From contig NAOQ01000347.1 in NCBI GenBank assembly GCA_002751075.1, positions 1-48,910 on the forward strand: a stretch of DNA of 48,910 bases, in the 5' to 3' direction. Below the pieces are notes generated by a model. The model was not told the origin of the DNA. It saw nothing but the letters and a program-made list of their open reading frames with translations, and searched no databases. Positions 25,774 to 37,208 of this stretch are shown here, piece after piece. The position numbers and the translations under genes are program-made. Numbering within the stretch: position 1 is the first letter of the stretch; every line of letters starts with the position of its first letter. This DNA comes from Ichthyophonus hoferi. Lineage: Eukaryota > Opisthokonta > Ichthyosporea > Ichthyophonida > Ichthyophonidae.

Positions 25774-26896
25774 AACCAATAATTAACCCACCCTTCCTGT
25801 CACCCTCTCTATAGGTTGTAGGATTACATGTCCTTGCAACTACCCAGCTCTATTTCCATGATAGTGAGGAGGCACTGGCAGGCATTGAACGGGCCTGTGT
25901 AGCTGTTGTTATTGAGACTATAGTGTTCTATGTTCTTGTGCAACACGTGGCCACCACTGTTATTGATCCGGTTCATATTTTCATTCCTGTTCCTTCCGAC
26001 CCTGTTGAACATGTTGAGGCAGAAAAAGAAAATGATATTTCCGAGTTTAGTGATGAAGAGGATAATGTGAATGATGGGGCTGCTGTGGGTAGGTGTACAT
26101 ATATATGTATGTAGATATATATATATATATATATATATATTTGTATCTATCTATTTTTTATATATTCGCTTGATGTATATATTAAGATTCATATCTAGAC
26201 TTATGTATACACACTATACATGCAAACACAACAATGCAGGTAGATATATACATACAGATTGACATGTCTTCATATATATGTATTCCCTTTATCTACACCC
26301 TCACACACCCTCCCAGACTTTATATATATTTTTTTCTTCTGTGTCTATTTATCACACACTATGGCAACAACCACACAGATTGTATATTTATACTTGATAC
26401 GTTAGTCACCCAACAATATAATCAAAACCACTCTCACTAACCCTTTTTTTCTCCCCTCTCTCTTCTCCTCCTCCCCTCTCCCTACATACCACACCACACC
26501 ACAACACAATATACTTACAAAGTTAACCAAGTTAAGGTTGTATGCAACTACAAGAAGAGCCAGTCTACTACAGATGGAAATAAGAACGAACTAACTGTTC
26601 TATTTGGCCAGATGGTAACAGTGATCGAGAGAGATGGTGATATGGTGCTGGTAAAGGCAGACGGGTTAGTGCCTGCGGGCTATATTGCTGAACTACCCCC
26701 CATGGACACAGATGATAACGATAAGACAGTAAATAGTGAGAGGCAGGCTGTAGTCACCTCCTTGTTTGAGGCCCAGGCAGACACAGAGCTCTCGGTGGAT
26801 GAGGGCGATGTGTTAACCATCATTCAAGAGGCGGGGGAGGATTGGGTACACGTAGAGGTGCAGGGATGGGTTTCCGCCGAGTGTCTTGCTTTATAG
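23428..26896 (+). CDS. polytopic membrane protein with two C-terminal SH3 domains
   Basis: Five exons (23428-23901, 24302-24415, 24691-24831, 25815-26088, 26523-26896) join in phase to give 458 residues. Hydrophobic segments lie at about residues 9-25, 40-57, 132-154, 169-192, 209-226, 229-251 and 268-289. An acidic linker follows (EKENDISEFSDEEDN). Then come two SH3-like modules. The first (about 339-392) reads KVVCNYKKS..LTVLFGQMVTVIE..GLVPAGYI and lacks the usual binding Trp. The second (about 409-457) is typical: VVTSLFEAQADTELSVDEGD, VLTIIQEAGEDW, GWVSAECL. The SH3 end should be cytosolic and bind proline-rich partners. The layout recalls fungal Sho1 osmosensors (four membrane segments and one SH3), but the membrane part shows no similarity I can see, so orthology is not claimed. 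The first ATG is used; the exon 5 acceptor could also be 9 bp downstream. AATAAA at 27323-27328 may end the transcript. Confidence 0.85.
25737..25770. repeat. (AC)17 microsatellite
   Basis: A pure dinucleotide run in the last intron but one of the membrane/SH3 gene. Confidence 0.95.
26115..26140. repeat. (TA)n microsatellite
   Basis: A pure TA run in the last intron of the membrane/SH3 gene. Confidence 0.95.
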
Positions 26897-29800
26897 GATT
26901 GAACTGACAATTGATGAATGTGTGTTAGCTTTATTACTTTCATGCAGTCCTCTTTTTTCTTTTGACCTCTGGGTGGTGCCACCAGCTCTTTCTTACATGC
27001 ACACCAACACACGCATTACTATTCTTATTTAATGGAGCCCATGCTCACCATACTGATATATGGCCAAGTACATACAATCAAGCCTTAATTACCAATGCTC
27101 CAGTTCCAGTTATTCCTGTTCTTTTCACCAACTATGAGCTGCTACATTACCTATAGTATAGTTCACTGTGCACAAAAGGCAGCGGTGTTATATCTTGTAT
27201 GTATGTATGCATACTTATATCCAATATCCTTTTCAGTAATATCATAGTAGATAATTGTGCTATATTGCTACAGGCAGCGCCATTAAGACAACACATACTT
27301 TCATTTTGGTGTTTATCTTTTCAATAAATTTAGCATGTATGATTTTGAGAATACAGAGTGGTAACAATCAATTTCAGCTTGTACACTAATTATCTCACCT
27401 ATGCTGAGGGTAGCAGCTGACTATTGCAAGTAGAGAATTAGAATAAAAACTGTAGCCTTTATTTTGGATCACCACAGAATCAGGAGTCCTCACTCTGTCT
27501 CAGACATGATCTTTTTATAGTTTCTAGATGTAACATTTTATATATAGATTACTTAAGAACCCAGTATTAATTAATCGGATAATTATAATTATAGTTACGT
27601 TACCTTTGCTGTATGTGTAGCTATATTTCACAGTAGCTACCCTGGATCATAGATGTTTTTGTTTTGTTTTGCACAATTAAGTCTGCAGTAATCCTCAATG
27701 TGTACGTATGTTCATTATGTATTTCCGTTTTATTCTCTGAGGAATCCTAATAGATACCAATAGCAAACCCTGACAGATATAATGATCTATAACCTTACTG
27801 AGGCTATATGACTGTTGTAATAATCAGTTGATTTAGTATATTAGAAACCATATCTGTTGTCTCAATGGTAAAAATAGTATGAATTTAAAATGGACATCAT
27901 TGCCAAAATTCTGTATCAAGTTAAACCCTATCACATCTTGTACAATATTTTATTGATCACTTATTTTACACTAAACAATATCAAGTAAAACCCGTCTTTA
28001 TAAAGAGTAAACTATGGCTAGGAAAAGGCAGGGTGTTGATGTATCATTGGCTGGCTCCTAGATGATGTTTTTATGATTTATTATTAGGGTACTATGACTG
28101 GTTGCCTTTAAAAATAGTATCCTGCTATAACCCAACTCTGCTCTGACAATACAGTTTTTAAGTTTTAGATAATAATAGATATTATGGCACTGAAAACACA
28201 GGTTTACAAATGGACTATATTGTTTTGCATAATGGAATTTGAATGAGTTTATATTTCATGCCCTAATATATTAAGTTATGTTATCATTTTCCATTTGTAA
28301 GTTCTTATGTCAATTCCTTCCTTTTGTTTTGTTTATCTCTGTTTTCATGTTATTGTTTGTATATTGCAAATGTTGCTTCAAAAAAATTGTACCCTGCATG
28401 CTACATGTGCAAATGACCTTAGAATGTTTTTTGGGGTAATAAGATGTGGTAACGTGGCTGATTTGTAGGGTAGCCAACAAGTATTCCATTCTGGCCTATA
28501 GGTACACACTTTGAGTTGCTGTTCTTCTCATTCATGACCACTGCATGGCTTCATGTATCCAACTGGTGGATGGGTAGGCATCATACATTTCATGTGTAAA
28601 ATGAACTTTTATTTTTAGGTAATGTACTTGTAGGTGTGAAAATGAATAAGTTGTGCATGCAGGCACCACCTCACTCCATAATCTGTTAGATGCTTTTTTC
28701 GTGGCTATAATACTATGAGCCTTACTTAAAAGTGTTTGTAAACAACGCCTCCTTTTATCATTGCTTGATAAACTATTTCTGATTATAATATATTGTTTAA
28801 TCTCCCTTTCCTTTTAAAAAGCGACAAATGACATTGAGAAATTCCATACCCTGCCTGAGAGATAATTCTTAATTTTCATCCCCTAATGTATTTCAACTTC
28901 TGCCATATGTACCTGTAACTTCTCATATGTTTCATTCTTGTTATGGAAAAGATATCTGTGTAAAAAATGAATTCTTTTGTCAATAAGAACGTAAATGTAT
29001 TTAAAGCGTTGTGTTGAACGTTTTTGGGGCCCACTTAAACTACCCTGTACAATAAATAAGAGTCTAGTTGGTGGATGCATATTCAGGGTGAATAGAGTAG
29101 TTTTTATCATTTAGTGACCACATTTTTAACAAGCAAATTTCTTAACCCTATTGGTAATGTAATTCCTGCTTTCTTTGCTACTTGTCATACTACATGAGCA
29201 CTTGGAATATTCAATGTTCAAGGTAAGACAACCAGCAGTAAAAGAGGCAAGAATAAAATTGTAAGATAAAGTGAAGACATTTGCCTGTCTAACATGTGCT
29301 CAGTTAAAAATTAAGGCCACCCCATTCCCCCCAAACACACATCTACTAACCTAACCATTATATGCAATACAGAGGGATTTGAACATATTGTTATATAGGC
29401 TATTGTTTAGATTGTTTCTGTGTATTAAGAATACGAGAATTATGTAGTATCATACCTATCAAGATATGGATCTAGAAAGTCTTCACTTAAGAACATGTTT
29501 ATTTTAAGTAATTAAGAAGTGTCCAAACCAAAATTTCTATTACACTTCTACTTATTATTTTCTTTATGGTTATTTAGCGTCACAAAGAAATTATAATCTT
29601 TCCTACTTAACGCCTGCAATAAGATTCTTGGAGTAACATTTTCAAAATAATATTTTTGTTAGATGTACAATATTATTAATAATAAACAACTTTGAATATA
29701 ATAGAGCAATGTGTTCTTTAGTCCTCAAGAACCACCTAGACTACTAAATAAGAAGTCATTGGTAGGATTATTAGCATTTTTGTAATGAATATCATCAAAA

Positions 29801-30453
29801 GCAGTTTTGAGGCATCAAGAACTATATATATATATACAGGGCTAAAAGGAATAATAAAAGACTGTTGTCTAAAAGTGTTAACAATATTGTGTCATAAATA
29901 TCTATAGATTCGGAAAAATTTCTGTATCTTATATTATATCGGGTATATCTCAAGAGATAGAAATTTATAATCTAGATAACTATGTAGAAGTCCAACTAAT
30001 ACTATATAGCATTATTTAAAAGTTTTAGAAATAATGCAATAACTGTTTATTCTTAACAGGATATAGACTAGTTATCACATTTATAAAACACATTAAGGTA
30101 AAAAGTTAAAGACTTTACTCAGCCTCAACCAAAAGTGTGAGCTTCAAGAAGAGTTTAATAGAACATTAATTTATCCACTACCTGATGTTAGTTATATAGA
30201 TAATGCACATAATCAATCACCAATATTACCTAGAAACCTTGGTATTAGTTGTATTTCCAATATATAAGTTCAGTAATGCAACACAATAATCAAAATATGC
30301 TGGATGTCATGTCAGATAAAGATGCTTTTTTAAGGAAGTCTATTAATATAAAATATCTGCACAAAGCAGAGTCAGGGCTGATGTCTCTTAGTGGAGCTAC
30401 TATTTTCTTCCTAATAAAAAATCATAGCCCAAGTCTTATCTTGGAGAATTTTT
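26897..30453. other. long stretch with no firm gene
   Basis: This holds the 3' untranslated region of the membrane/SH3 gene (AATAAA at 27323-27328) and then about 3 kb of AT-rich DNA. The only coding-like spots are around 28502-28709 (separate entry) and a short ATG frame near 28184. Neither is firm. Confidence 0.45.
28502..28709 (+). other. possible pair of membrane-protein exons
   Basis: After cctatag, 28502-28575 reads THFELLFFSFMTTAWLHVSN-WW and ends at a gtaggc donor. A gcatgcag acceptor then opens 28663-28709, reading TTSLHNLLDAFFVAIIL to a TGA, in matching phase. The sequence is hydrophobic, so chance translation of T-rich DNA is a real alternative. No upstream exons were found. Confidence 0.2.
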
Positions 30454-31002
30454 TCAGTCTGAGGAAAAAATTATTCTCATTTTCTTTGCCTTTGTTGCAG
30501 ACCAATTTATGGAATTCAGCATTCTGATGTACTTCCTCTTATTAATAATCATGTTTGAATTATGATCGTTATCAGAATCTGTGTTAGCTCTGGGGTCCTG
30601 AACACAGCCATCGGGATCTCCAATTGTATAACTGATAGTGGTGATTGCTGTTTGACCAGTATAAGTAATAACTGCTTGATTAGAACTGTCTTTAAGGCTC
30701 AGTTGTTGTGTTAGAATATTTACTGAAGGACCATATACTAATTCTCTAGATAACTGATTGTAATAATTATATTTCTGTTCTAATGTAGGAGGGGTAGATA
30801 CTTTGATGCGCTTTGGTGCAAGTATAGAGATAGCACAATGTGATCGATCATTAGGTGGAGCTAAGTTACTATGTAAATGAAAACTATTATTGCTATCTAA
30901 TAGCAGTAAGCAATTTTCAGGCTTCTGAGTAGTAGTGCGATTTGAACACTGATTATGGTTTACGAGAACTGTTAGAAGTAGGATTGTCAGATCACATAGC
31001 AC
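30454..31002 (-). CDS. secreted CUB-like protein exon, 5' end unresolved
   Basis: An open frame of about 183 codons on the minus strand is far longer than expected by chance here. It begins with a hydrophobic run (CDLTILLLTVLV). It then gives a Cys-bearing domain: NQCSNRTTTQKPENCLLLLD, NSFHLHSNLAPPNDRSHCA, ISILAPKRIKVS, a Tyr/Gln-rich stretch, ITYTGQTAITTISYT and GDPDGCVQDP. The spacing of the Cys-Ile-Ala-Pro strand recalls CUB domains, but this is only a shape match. The first codon is not ATG and a stop lies just upstream. A good acceptor (cctacttctaacag, ending near 30968) suggests this is a later exon, with the hydrophobic run belonging to intron. The tail after the Cys is Asn/Asp- then Lys-rich and ends FSSD before TGA. 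Function unknown; probably exported. Confidence 0.45.
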   Translation of the reverse strand: MLCDLTILLLTVLVNHNQCSNRTTTQKPENCLLLLDSNNSFHLHSNLAPPNDRSHCAISILAPKRIKVSTPPTLEQKYNYYNQLSRELVYGPSVNILTQQLSLKDSSNQAVITYTGQTAITTISYTIGDPDGCVQDPRANTDSDNDHNSNMIINKRKYIRMLNSINWSATKAKKMRIIFSSD

Positions 31003-31732
31003 ATTCCATTTCTTTTTGGTTTAATTCGATTCTTCGACGCCTTGCAAAAAATGATATAGGGACAACTTTCACGGTATCTGGTGGTCATTGGTTATATTAA
31101 TTCATATTAATCAAGTCAAGTTTAGGTGAAATCCAATATCGTATGCTCCTATTCAAACTAATGAAAAAGGGCAATAATACGACATAGGATTCCAGCCAGT
31201 ACAAAGGCTTATACGAGATTCGGGTTAAAAATATACTTACAAATAACTGGTCGAGTAATTGGTCAGTTGAATGTTTCGGTATCATTGATGGATACACTGG
31301 GTAACTATCAATTTTACCTGGCACCAATTGGTTTAAATAAATGTTGACCTCTAAAAGCCAATCAGATTCTGCATAACTTAATCGTAATTCCTAAGCTTCT
31401 TTCCGATTAATTCAAAAGACCTGCAGGATAATCTAAGTCGATTCTAAATTAATCTAAATCTGAACTACCAATAAAAATTAGAGGTCAATTACTGATTAAT
31501 TAACAACAAAGAAACAACGATCATTCTATAACTCACTATCTAAGAGTCTTGGACCTAACTAGCTAAGACTTACAACAGATAGTTATAACTTATTATCTAT
31601 AAAGTTACGCATTTTTTTATAAGACACGTTTATTATTATATGAGATTTGAACAGCCCTTCATGAAGACCTGATCTCTTGTTATATAGCTTCTGGTAGAAG
31701 ACTGACCTGTCATTCATATCATAGTCTAGTTG
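31003..31732. other. possible 5' exon region, nothing firm
   Basis: On the minus strand 31315-31243 reads GKIDSYPVYPSMIPKHSTDQ followed by LLDQLF and a strong gtaagt donor, preceded by a ttggtgccag acceptor. Its phase does not join the CUB-like exon directly, so it is not placed in a gene. Confidence 0.2.
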
Positions 31733-31963
31733 TTATGCACAGTTAAATAGTTCAAAACTAAACATTTGTAAGGAAGCACAAATATTGGCCTGACTAAGAA
31801 GCCTTTTCTTAGCGTTGGTAAAGTAAGTCTGAACAAAGTTAGAAACGTCACTAATAAGTTCGCCAGTTGTATCCTTAGACCACTTCTCTATTTTAGAACC
31901 TTTATCAGATGTCTCATTTATTGTGTGGTGACGCTCTGTATATAGAGTAACAAATTTCCCCAT
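31733..31963 (-). CDS. small ORF, uncharacterised (76 residues)
   Basis: ATG at 31963 to TAA at 31733. The composition is balanced and hydrophilic: MGKFVTLYTERHHTINETSD at the start, then KGSKIEKWSKDTTGELISDV and SNFVQTYFTNAKKRLLSQAN. No motif, signal peptide or family is recognised. It could be a first exon that splices near its 3' end, or a short gene of its own. Chance is possible but unlikely given the mixed codon use. Confidence 0.35.
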   Translation of the reverse strand: MGKFVTLYTERHHTINETSDKGSKIEKWSKDTTGELISDVSNFVQTYFTNAKKRLLSQANICASLQMFSFELFNCA

Positions 31964-32481
31964 AATTACTTCTAAATATAATAATGTGAATTAGCCGTTC
32001 ATTTGTAATAGTAAGCTGGGTAATGATAGTAAATATATGACAGTAATCACTTGCTTATTTTATATTGAAAATCGTGTTATTATAACGATTAATTATAAGA
32101 GTTTCCAATCAAAAGAAAAATTTTCTGATCAAGATAGCAAAAAATAAATTGATTTTTTTACATCTTTTATTGTAATAAAAAATCATTAGTCCAATTTTCT
32201 TCTTTATGTTATCTGTGATATGTAATATAGTTTTCAAATAATTATAATTGCTTTAAACTGAAGAGAATAACACAAAAAATCTTTGCATATTACATAATCA
32301 CGTCATAATCGTTTCTCTTCTTTCTGATTTCAGTATGTATTCCAGCATTTTCCTATAAAAGTCATCAGTATCTGGCTGTAATCTCCAAAAACTTTAGACT
32401 TATCATACTCTTCAACTCTGCTTCAGTTCTACAGTCCAACCTAACAACTAAATTCTTTCAAACTGATTTTTTTCCCAATAA

Positions 32482-32677
32482 TATTCAAAAAAGATAAATA
32501 AAGAAGAACATAAAACAGGGCCAAATCCAAGAACTGAATAACGCCTTGAAGGCTGGAATAGTTGGTGATGAATCCTCAACAATGCGAGGATTCATCATTA
32601 TTCCAGCCTTCCAGGTGTTATTCGGTCCTTGAATCTAACCTGTTTTATTTTCCTCCTTATTCACCTTTTTCGAATAT
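32482..32677. repeat. long imperfect inverted repeat (fold-back, ~95-bp arms)
   Basis: Left arm 32482-32577 and right arm 32585-32677 are imperfect reverse complements around a 7-bp loop. Matching blocks from the loop outward include GATGAATCCTC, GAAGGCTGGAATA, GAATAAC/GTTATTC, ATAAAACAGG and ATTC(A/G)AAAAAG. Sequence outside 32482 and 32677 no longer matches. It is consistent with a small fold-back transposable element or a transcribed hairpin. No target-site duplication was identified. Confidence 0.8.
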
Positions 32678-33005
32678 GTATTTCTACTCCATACAACAGC
32701 AATAGAAACATATGGAAAAGTTCCAATGTGGGTTCTTTCTTTTTTCATTTGAGTGGAAACTGAAAATCTAACTTTGTTGCAAAATGTGAAGTTTTTATCC
32801 TCAATATATCTTTCTGCTCAAGCTCCCTGATTCGATTAGTGTAATCAAAACGCCTTTGATTGCAGCTTTATTTCCACACTCCAATTAAAAACGTGACAAA
32901 TTTCAATTTATTGGTTCTTCTTTTGATCGGAAAAAATTTCTTTTAATTTCGGGCCAATAATGTTATCATAAGACAATAAAGTTCAAGAGCATTGGCTACC
33001 GAATA

Positions 33006-33013
33006 TGACGTCA
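33006..33013. promoter_or_regulatory. CRE palindrome TGACGTCA
   Basis: A perfect cyclic-AMP response element (CREB/ATF site) with CCAAT boxes nearby (near 32995, 33035 and 33090), about 180 bp before the ATG at 33185. The grouping looks like a promoter but its gene is unproven. Confidence 0.35.
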
Positions 33014-33184
33014 CAAAGCCAGAAAACAATATTAACCAATAAAATGAGTAGGAAGGCTGACACATTATTTTACTGAACTGTGACAAGCCAATGGGTGTAG
33101 ATTTGGATGTGAAACACGTTAATCTTTCAATAAAGCGTTTAGAGATAATTAAACTTAACTCGAGTTATTATTAGATCAGTTACA

Positions 33185-33430
33185 ATGGTCAACACTAGTC
33201 AGAATGATATCCAGCTGGACACTACCCCAGAGAATTTAATATTATCCGCAGTTGGAATTACTAATACCTTCACTATACTTTCCATTCATATTTAACCATT
33301 GTTTGCTTTCTCTTTTCCAAGTTCTTTCTATGGTTTGGAAAATTACAGATTGTATCGCTCTAACTACTGTTTCCCAACCCTGGCTACTTAGTGCCATCCA
33401 TCTCTTTTGCACAGGGGGATTTTAATAAAT
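33185..33430 (+). other. coding-like pieces, possible small gene
   Basis: ATG at 33185 opens MVNTSQNDIQLDTTPENLIL, then SAVGITNTF, 36 codons in all. In another frame, from about 33321 after a pyrimidine-rich ccaag acceptor, comes VLSMVWKITDCIALTTVSQP then WLLSAIHLFCTGGF to TAA. Both have a coding look, but no good donor joins them in phase. It may be a short spliced gene with an unseen exon, or a relic. Confidence 0.25.
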
Positions 33431-33597
33431 TTTTATTATGCTACGTCTGTTCAATAAAAAATTATTACAAATGGTACAATAGAAAGGTTAACATGTCTTC
33501 TTATGAGACACTATTACATCATGGTTATTTTTTTGTCAGAATCTAACTATTATCTTAAAATAGTAAATAATTTATTCTGGTAAATTGTAAATTGTAT

Positions 33598-33752
33598 GGG
33601 ACGGTCAATCTGCAAGATTAGAACGGCCGACCCGTCCCAGATCAAATTGTAAGATTGGAACCGCCGACTCGGTTTAATCTGTGTCACGCAGTCAGATTGA
33701 ACCGCTGACCCAGTATGTTTCCGGGTCAAGCGGTGAGATCTGAGCTAACGAC
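33598..33752. repeat. degenerate GC-rich tandem repeat, four ~40-bp units
   Basis: Four diverged copies share a core like AGATTGGAACCGCCGACTC: cores start near 33616, 33652, 33693 and 33735. The block is much richer in G and C than its surroundings and has no lasting open frame. Confidence 0.6.
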
Positions 33753-34489
33753 CTATATGGTTCGTATGGTACAGCTCAGCATGGGTTGAAAGAAAAAGCT
33801 AGACTACGGTTATTCATTTAAAAAGCTGCATCAAAGAATAAACGAAATAGTTCATTGTATATATTGTTCTTTGTATTAGCTCCCAAGTGTGGTTGTAACT
33901 TAGTGAGTACTTTCAAGGTGAAAAGTATAAAATAAATTTGATATTTTTTACTTTGGCGTGTTGCTTATGAGTGCATAATAATCTAATTAAAAATAAAAAG
34001 GGACTGGTATAGGGCCTGATGAGGAAATAAACCAAAATTAAAAATATGTAACATGGTAAAGTGAACGATATTTTAAAAAGCCTAATACCCAGAAATTATT
34101 GGCTAATACAATGATCAGTAATATAATTTCCAACCATTGCTTATAGTGACAATATTGAAGTAAACATAGTATTGTTTTATTACATATTTTATATTTAATA
34201 TTGTCTATTTGTGTCATGTTGATATTATTTATAGATGTTGTATTGTGTATATAATAATTTCATAATAAAATAAAACTGAAGCTATCTTACCTGACGCACC
34301 GGAAAAGGGCCTAAAGTAGTGGTTGTTTTCTCCCTATTGGTCAATTACCAAATTGGTTCTTTTAGATGCCCATATATGGCAAATAAATAATAGATTCTTC
34401 CAAACATGCGCACCACCTATATATAAGTCAGATAGACTATTATACTTAGTTATATTTTTTTTTTGTTTTCTTTATTTTTTGTTTTTACA

Positions 34490-36487
34490 ATGTCTGGCAA
34501 GACAATTATCTCCACTCCTAATGCTCCCGGAGCCGTCGGACCTTATTGTAAGCTTACTTTAAGTTTATTTTTATGAAGTGTCTTGTATATAAGTTTGCGT
34601 TTTTTATTCTTCTTCTTTTCTTGATCTTCATTCGTGCACATGTTTTTATTACTTAGCTTATAAATAAAGTCTTCCTTCTGGGTTATGGGTTTGTTTTCTT
34701 AATGTATTATATATTTCTTATTGAGCTTTATTAGGAAGCCAGGTTGGGTTTAAAAGGAAATAGATTCTCTAGTATACCTTACTATAGTAGTTACTCCCTT
34801 CTACCCCTTACTTACCACGTCTTTGTATTTACTAAGTCATCCGGTGGCAGGACATCAATACTTTTCAAAGCCTTTCCTCTCTTCTATTTTCTTTCCCACC
34901 CTGATTTTTTTTTTTTTTCTTTTGTTTATTTTGTTCTCTTTACAAAAGCTTACATGCACTTAAGTGTGTAGCTCCACAACTACCCATCTATCCTCCTTTT
35001 ATACTCTTTCAAGCTCTTCTCTTTCATGTTATTTTTATTTTCTTGTTTTTAATATTATCAATACTTATGATTTGACAATCATTTGCCTAGATCGTTTCTT
35101 TTTTTTCTTCTTTTTTTTCTTTTTTAATTTTTAATTTTTTTAATTTTAATTTTTAGTTCCAGACCTACATATATACTTGCATGCGTTCCCTTGAATATTT
35201 TTACAATTATTTCAAGGGAAGATCTGCATGAATATTATACAACTCCCAAATTATCTAATATATAAAAAAGGACTTTGCCTCTAGACATAAGCTGACTTTT
35301 AGCCATACAGCTCAGGCCATTGTTGCCAATGGTTTCCTGTTTGCCTCTGGACAGATCCCCATCAACCCTGCTACCAACGAGTTGGAGCTAGGGGATGTCA
35401 CAGCACAGACGGTAAGGGGTTATGTCACTATCAAATGGAATAACAGATAACTAGGGGGTCAGAAACCGCTCTGTTCTTCTATTATCACCATGATTATATC
35501 TTGACTATTCTATGCTACATGAGACTACTTCCCAACATTGTACCATACCCTTTGCCTCTTTTACTACTACTTTTCCTTCCCCCCAACTACTATCTTTGTA
35601 CTTATCCTTTACTGTACTAATTGTTTTATACACACCTACCCCGCTACAACTTGCAGACCCTTGCTATTAAGAACCTCTGTGCAGTGCTTGAAGCCGCTGG
35701 ATCTAACCCTGACAAGGTAGTCAAGACCACAGTGTTCCTGAAGGATATGAATGATTTTGCTGCAGTCAACGCCGTGTATTCAAAGGTTACCCACCCATTC
35801 CTATCCTATTAGTAATAGTATTACTGGTACTGGTTGTTGATAATCATACCATCCCATTATTTGTTACTACTATTAAATAATGATATTTATTGCTGTAGAG
35901 TAATTAATGGCATGGCCTGGATCAGGTAACTTAAATGGCCCGCATTTTCATTTGATTTGCTCCCTTTGATTGTCTAAAAAAAAGAATGTTTACACTACAT
36001 GTGGTTTTATGCTCCGCCACCATCCAATTATGTCACTGCTTCTTTGTCCCTTTCATTTTAATAGCATCCATTTGAGATCTATGCATATATACATATACAT
36101 ACATACATACATACATACATACGCATATATATTCATAGCAATTTTATGATAGTAGTCGGTGTACAGCTTGCTCAGATACACAAAGGGTATTATAACGAGG
36201 AGAGATCAGAGAGGATGGTGAGAGAAGAATAAAGAGTTATTGTAATACTTTAATCTTAAATATATATAGACCTACATGTACCATTCCTGAACATCATACA
36301 CTACATCCATATACATTGCAATTATCTGTACACATACAATACACTACCATACACATATATTTATCAATTATTTACCCTTTTATCCCCTTAGACCTTTGGC
36401 AATTCTCTCCCTGCCCGTGCCTGTGTTCAGGTTGCGCGTCTTCCCAAGGATGTCTCGGTTGAGATTGATTGCATTGCCTTGGTTTAA
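34490..36487 (+). CDS. RIDA: RidA family 2-iminobutanoate/2-iminopropanoate deaminase
   Basis: RidA (YjgF/YER057c/UK114) hydrolyses reactive enamine/imine intermediates released by PLP enzymes such as threonine dehydratase, giving 2-keto acids and ammonia. Exons 34490-34547, 35311-35411, 35657-35785 and 36392-36487 join in phase to 127 residues, the usual family length. It starts MSGKTIISTPNAPGAVGPYS. Family marks follow: FASGQIPINPAT, TLAIKNLCAVLEAAG, KVVKTTVFLKDMNDFAAVNA and LPARACVQVARLPKDVSVEI with the substrate-binding Arg in PARA. An AG nearer the intron start (about 35301) breaks the frame; the acceptor at 35310 restores GPYSQAIVANGF. Intron 1 is 763 bp. An AATAAA (36494-36499) lies 7 bp past the stop, so the 3' untranslated region may be very short. 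Family identity is firm; cytosolic or mitochondrial location is not settled. Confidence 0.95.
36095..36121. repeat. (CATA)n microsatellite
   Basis: Tetranucleotide run in the last RidA intron. Confidence 0.9.
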
Positions 36488-37208
36488 ACTTATAATAAAG
36501 TTTTACATAGCTACCTAATCGAGCTAGCCGAATTATTTCATAAACAAACCAAGTATCTATCTCATAGAAACATTCTCTGAGCCCCTGACCAGGTACTGCT
36601 AGATCACCAGTATATGATATATTGAAGGGTAAAGCCTAGAGAATTACTCTCTTATCTGCCTACCTGCTTACATACAGTTATAATACTCTGCCCGTATTAG
36701 CCTTTATATGTGGCTGTTACTAGCTTGCAGAATATTCTATCTATGATCATCCATGGGAGAATACACCTTAATACTAATATGTTTTGCATTATGAATTAGT
36801 GTTGTGATTATCGTGGTTGTATATTTCTGGACATTCCATATTTACTAGATCATTTACATTATAAAATATAACCAATAAGAGGTGCCCTTTAAATGAATTT
36901 TATAATGGATAGAACGGGCCAGAGCTGTATTCACAGTGCCGAATCAGTGTTGTATTGTCTAATTATTTTCTTCCATGGTCATGTGATAGTTAACTTATAT
37001 ATATGTACTGTAATAATGCCGGAAGCATTTCATTTTAAAGGTATTATCTAATACCACATATGAACCAGAGACAGACTGTTAAGAGTATATTAAGAGGATG
37101 GACTCCCAGACTCCCCTCATTGGTTACACTAAAATATAAAATTATTAAAATTATACCTGCCACTAACCGATGACATTAAAACATAAACACCCAGCCATAG
37201 TGGTGCCT
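36488..37208. other. 3' ends of two convergent genes, no gene between
   Basis: RidA (+) and the prolyl 4-hydroxylase gene (-) run towards each other and share this 721-bp spacer. Nothing coding is seen. Confidence 0.7.

Larger units (their letters stand above)
31964..34489. other. intergenic with fold-back, repeats and promoter-like DNA
   Basis: No firm gene. It holds the fold-back at 32482-32677, a CRE/CCAAT promoter-like stretch at 32990-33180, coding-like pieces at 33185-33430 and a degenerate GC-rich repeat at 33598-33752, each listed separately. The right end carries the RidA promoter. Confidence 0.5.

Noticed and set aside
23428-26896. Naming the membrane/SH3 gene SHO1.
   Set aside because: Sho1 has four membrane segments and one SH3. 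Here there are about seven and two, and no sequence match in the membrane half could be seen.
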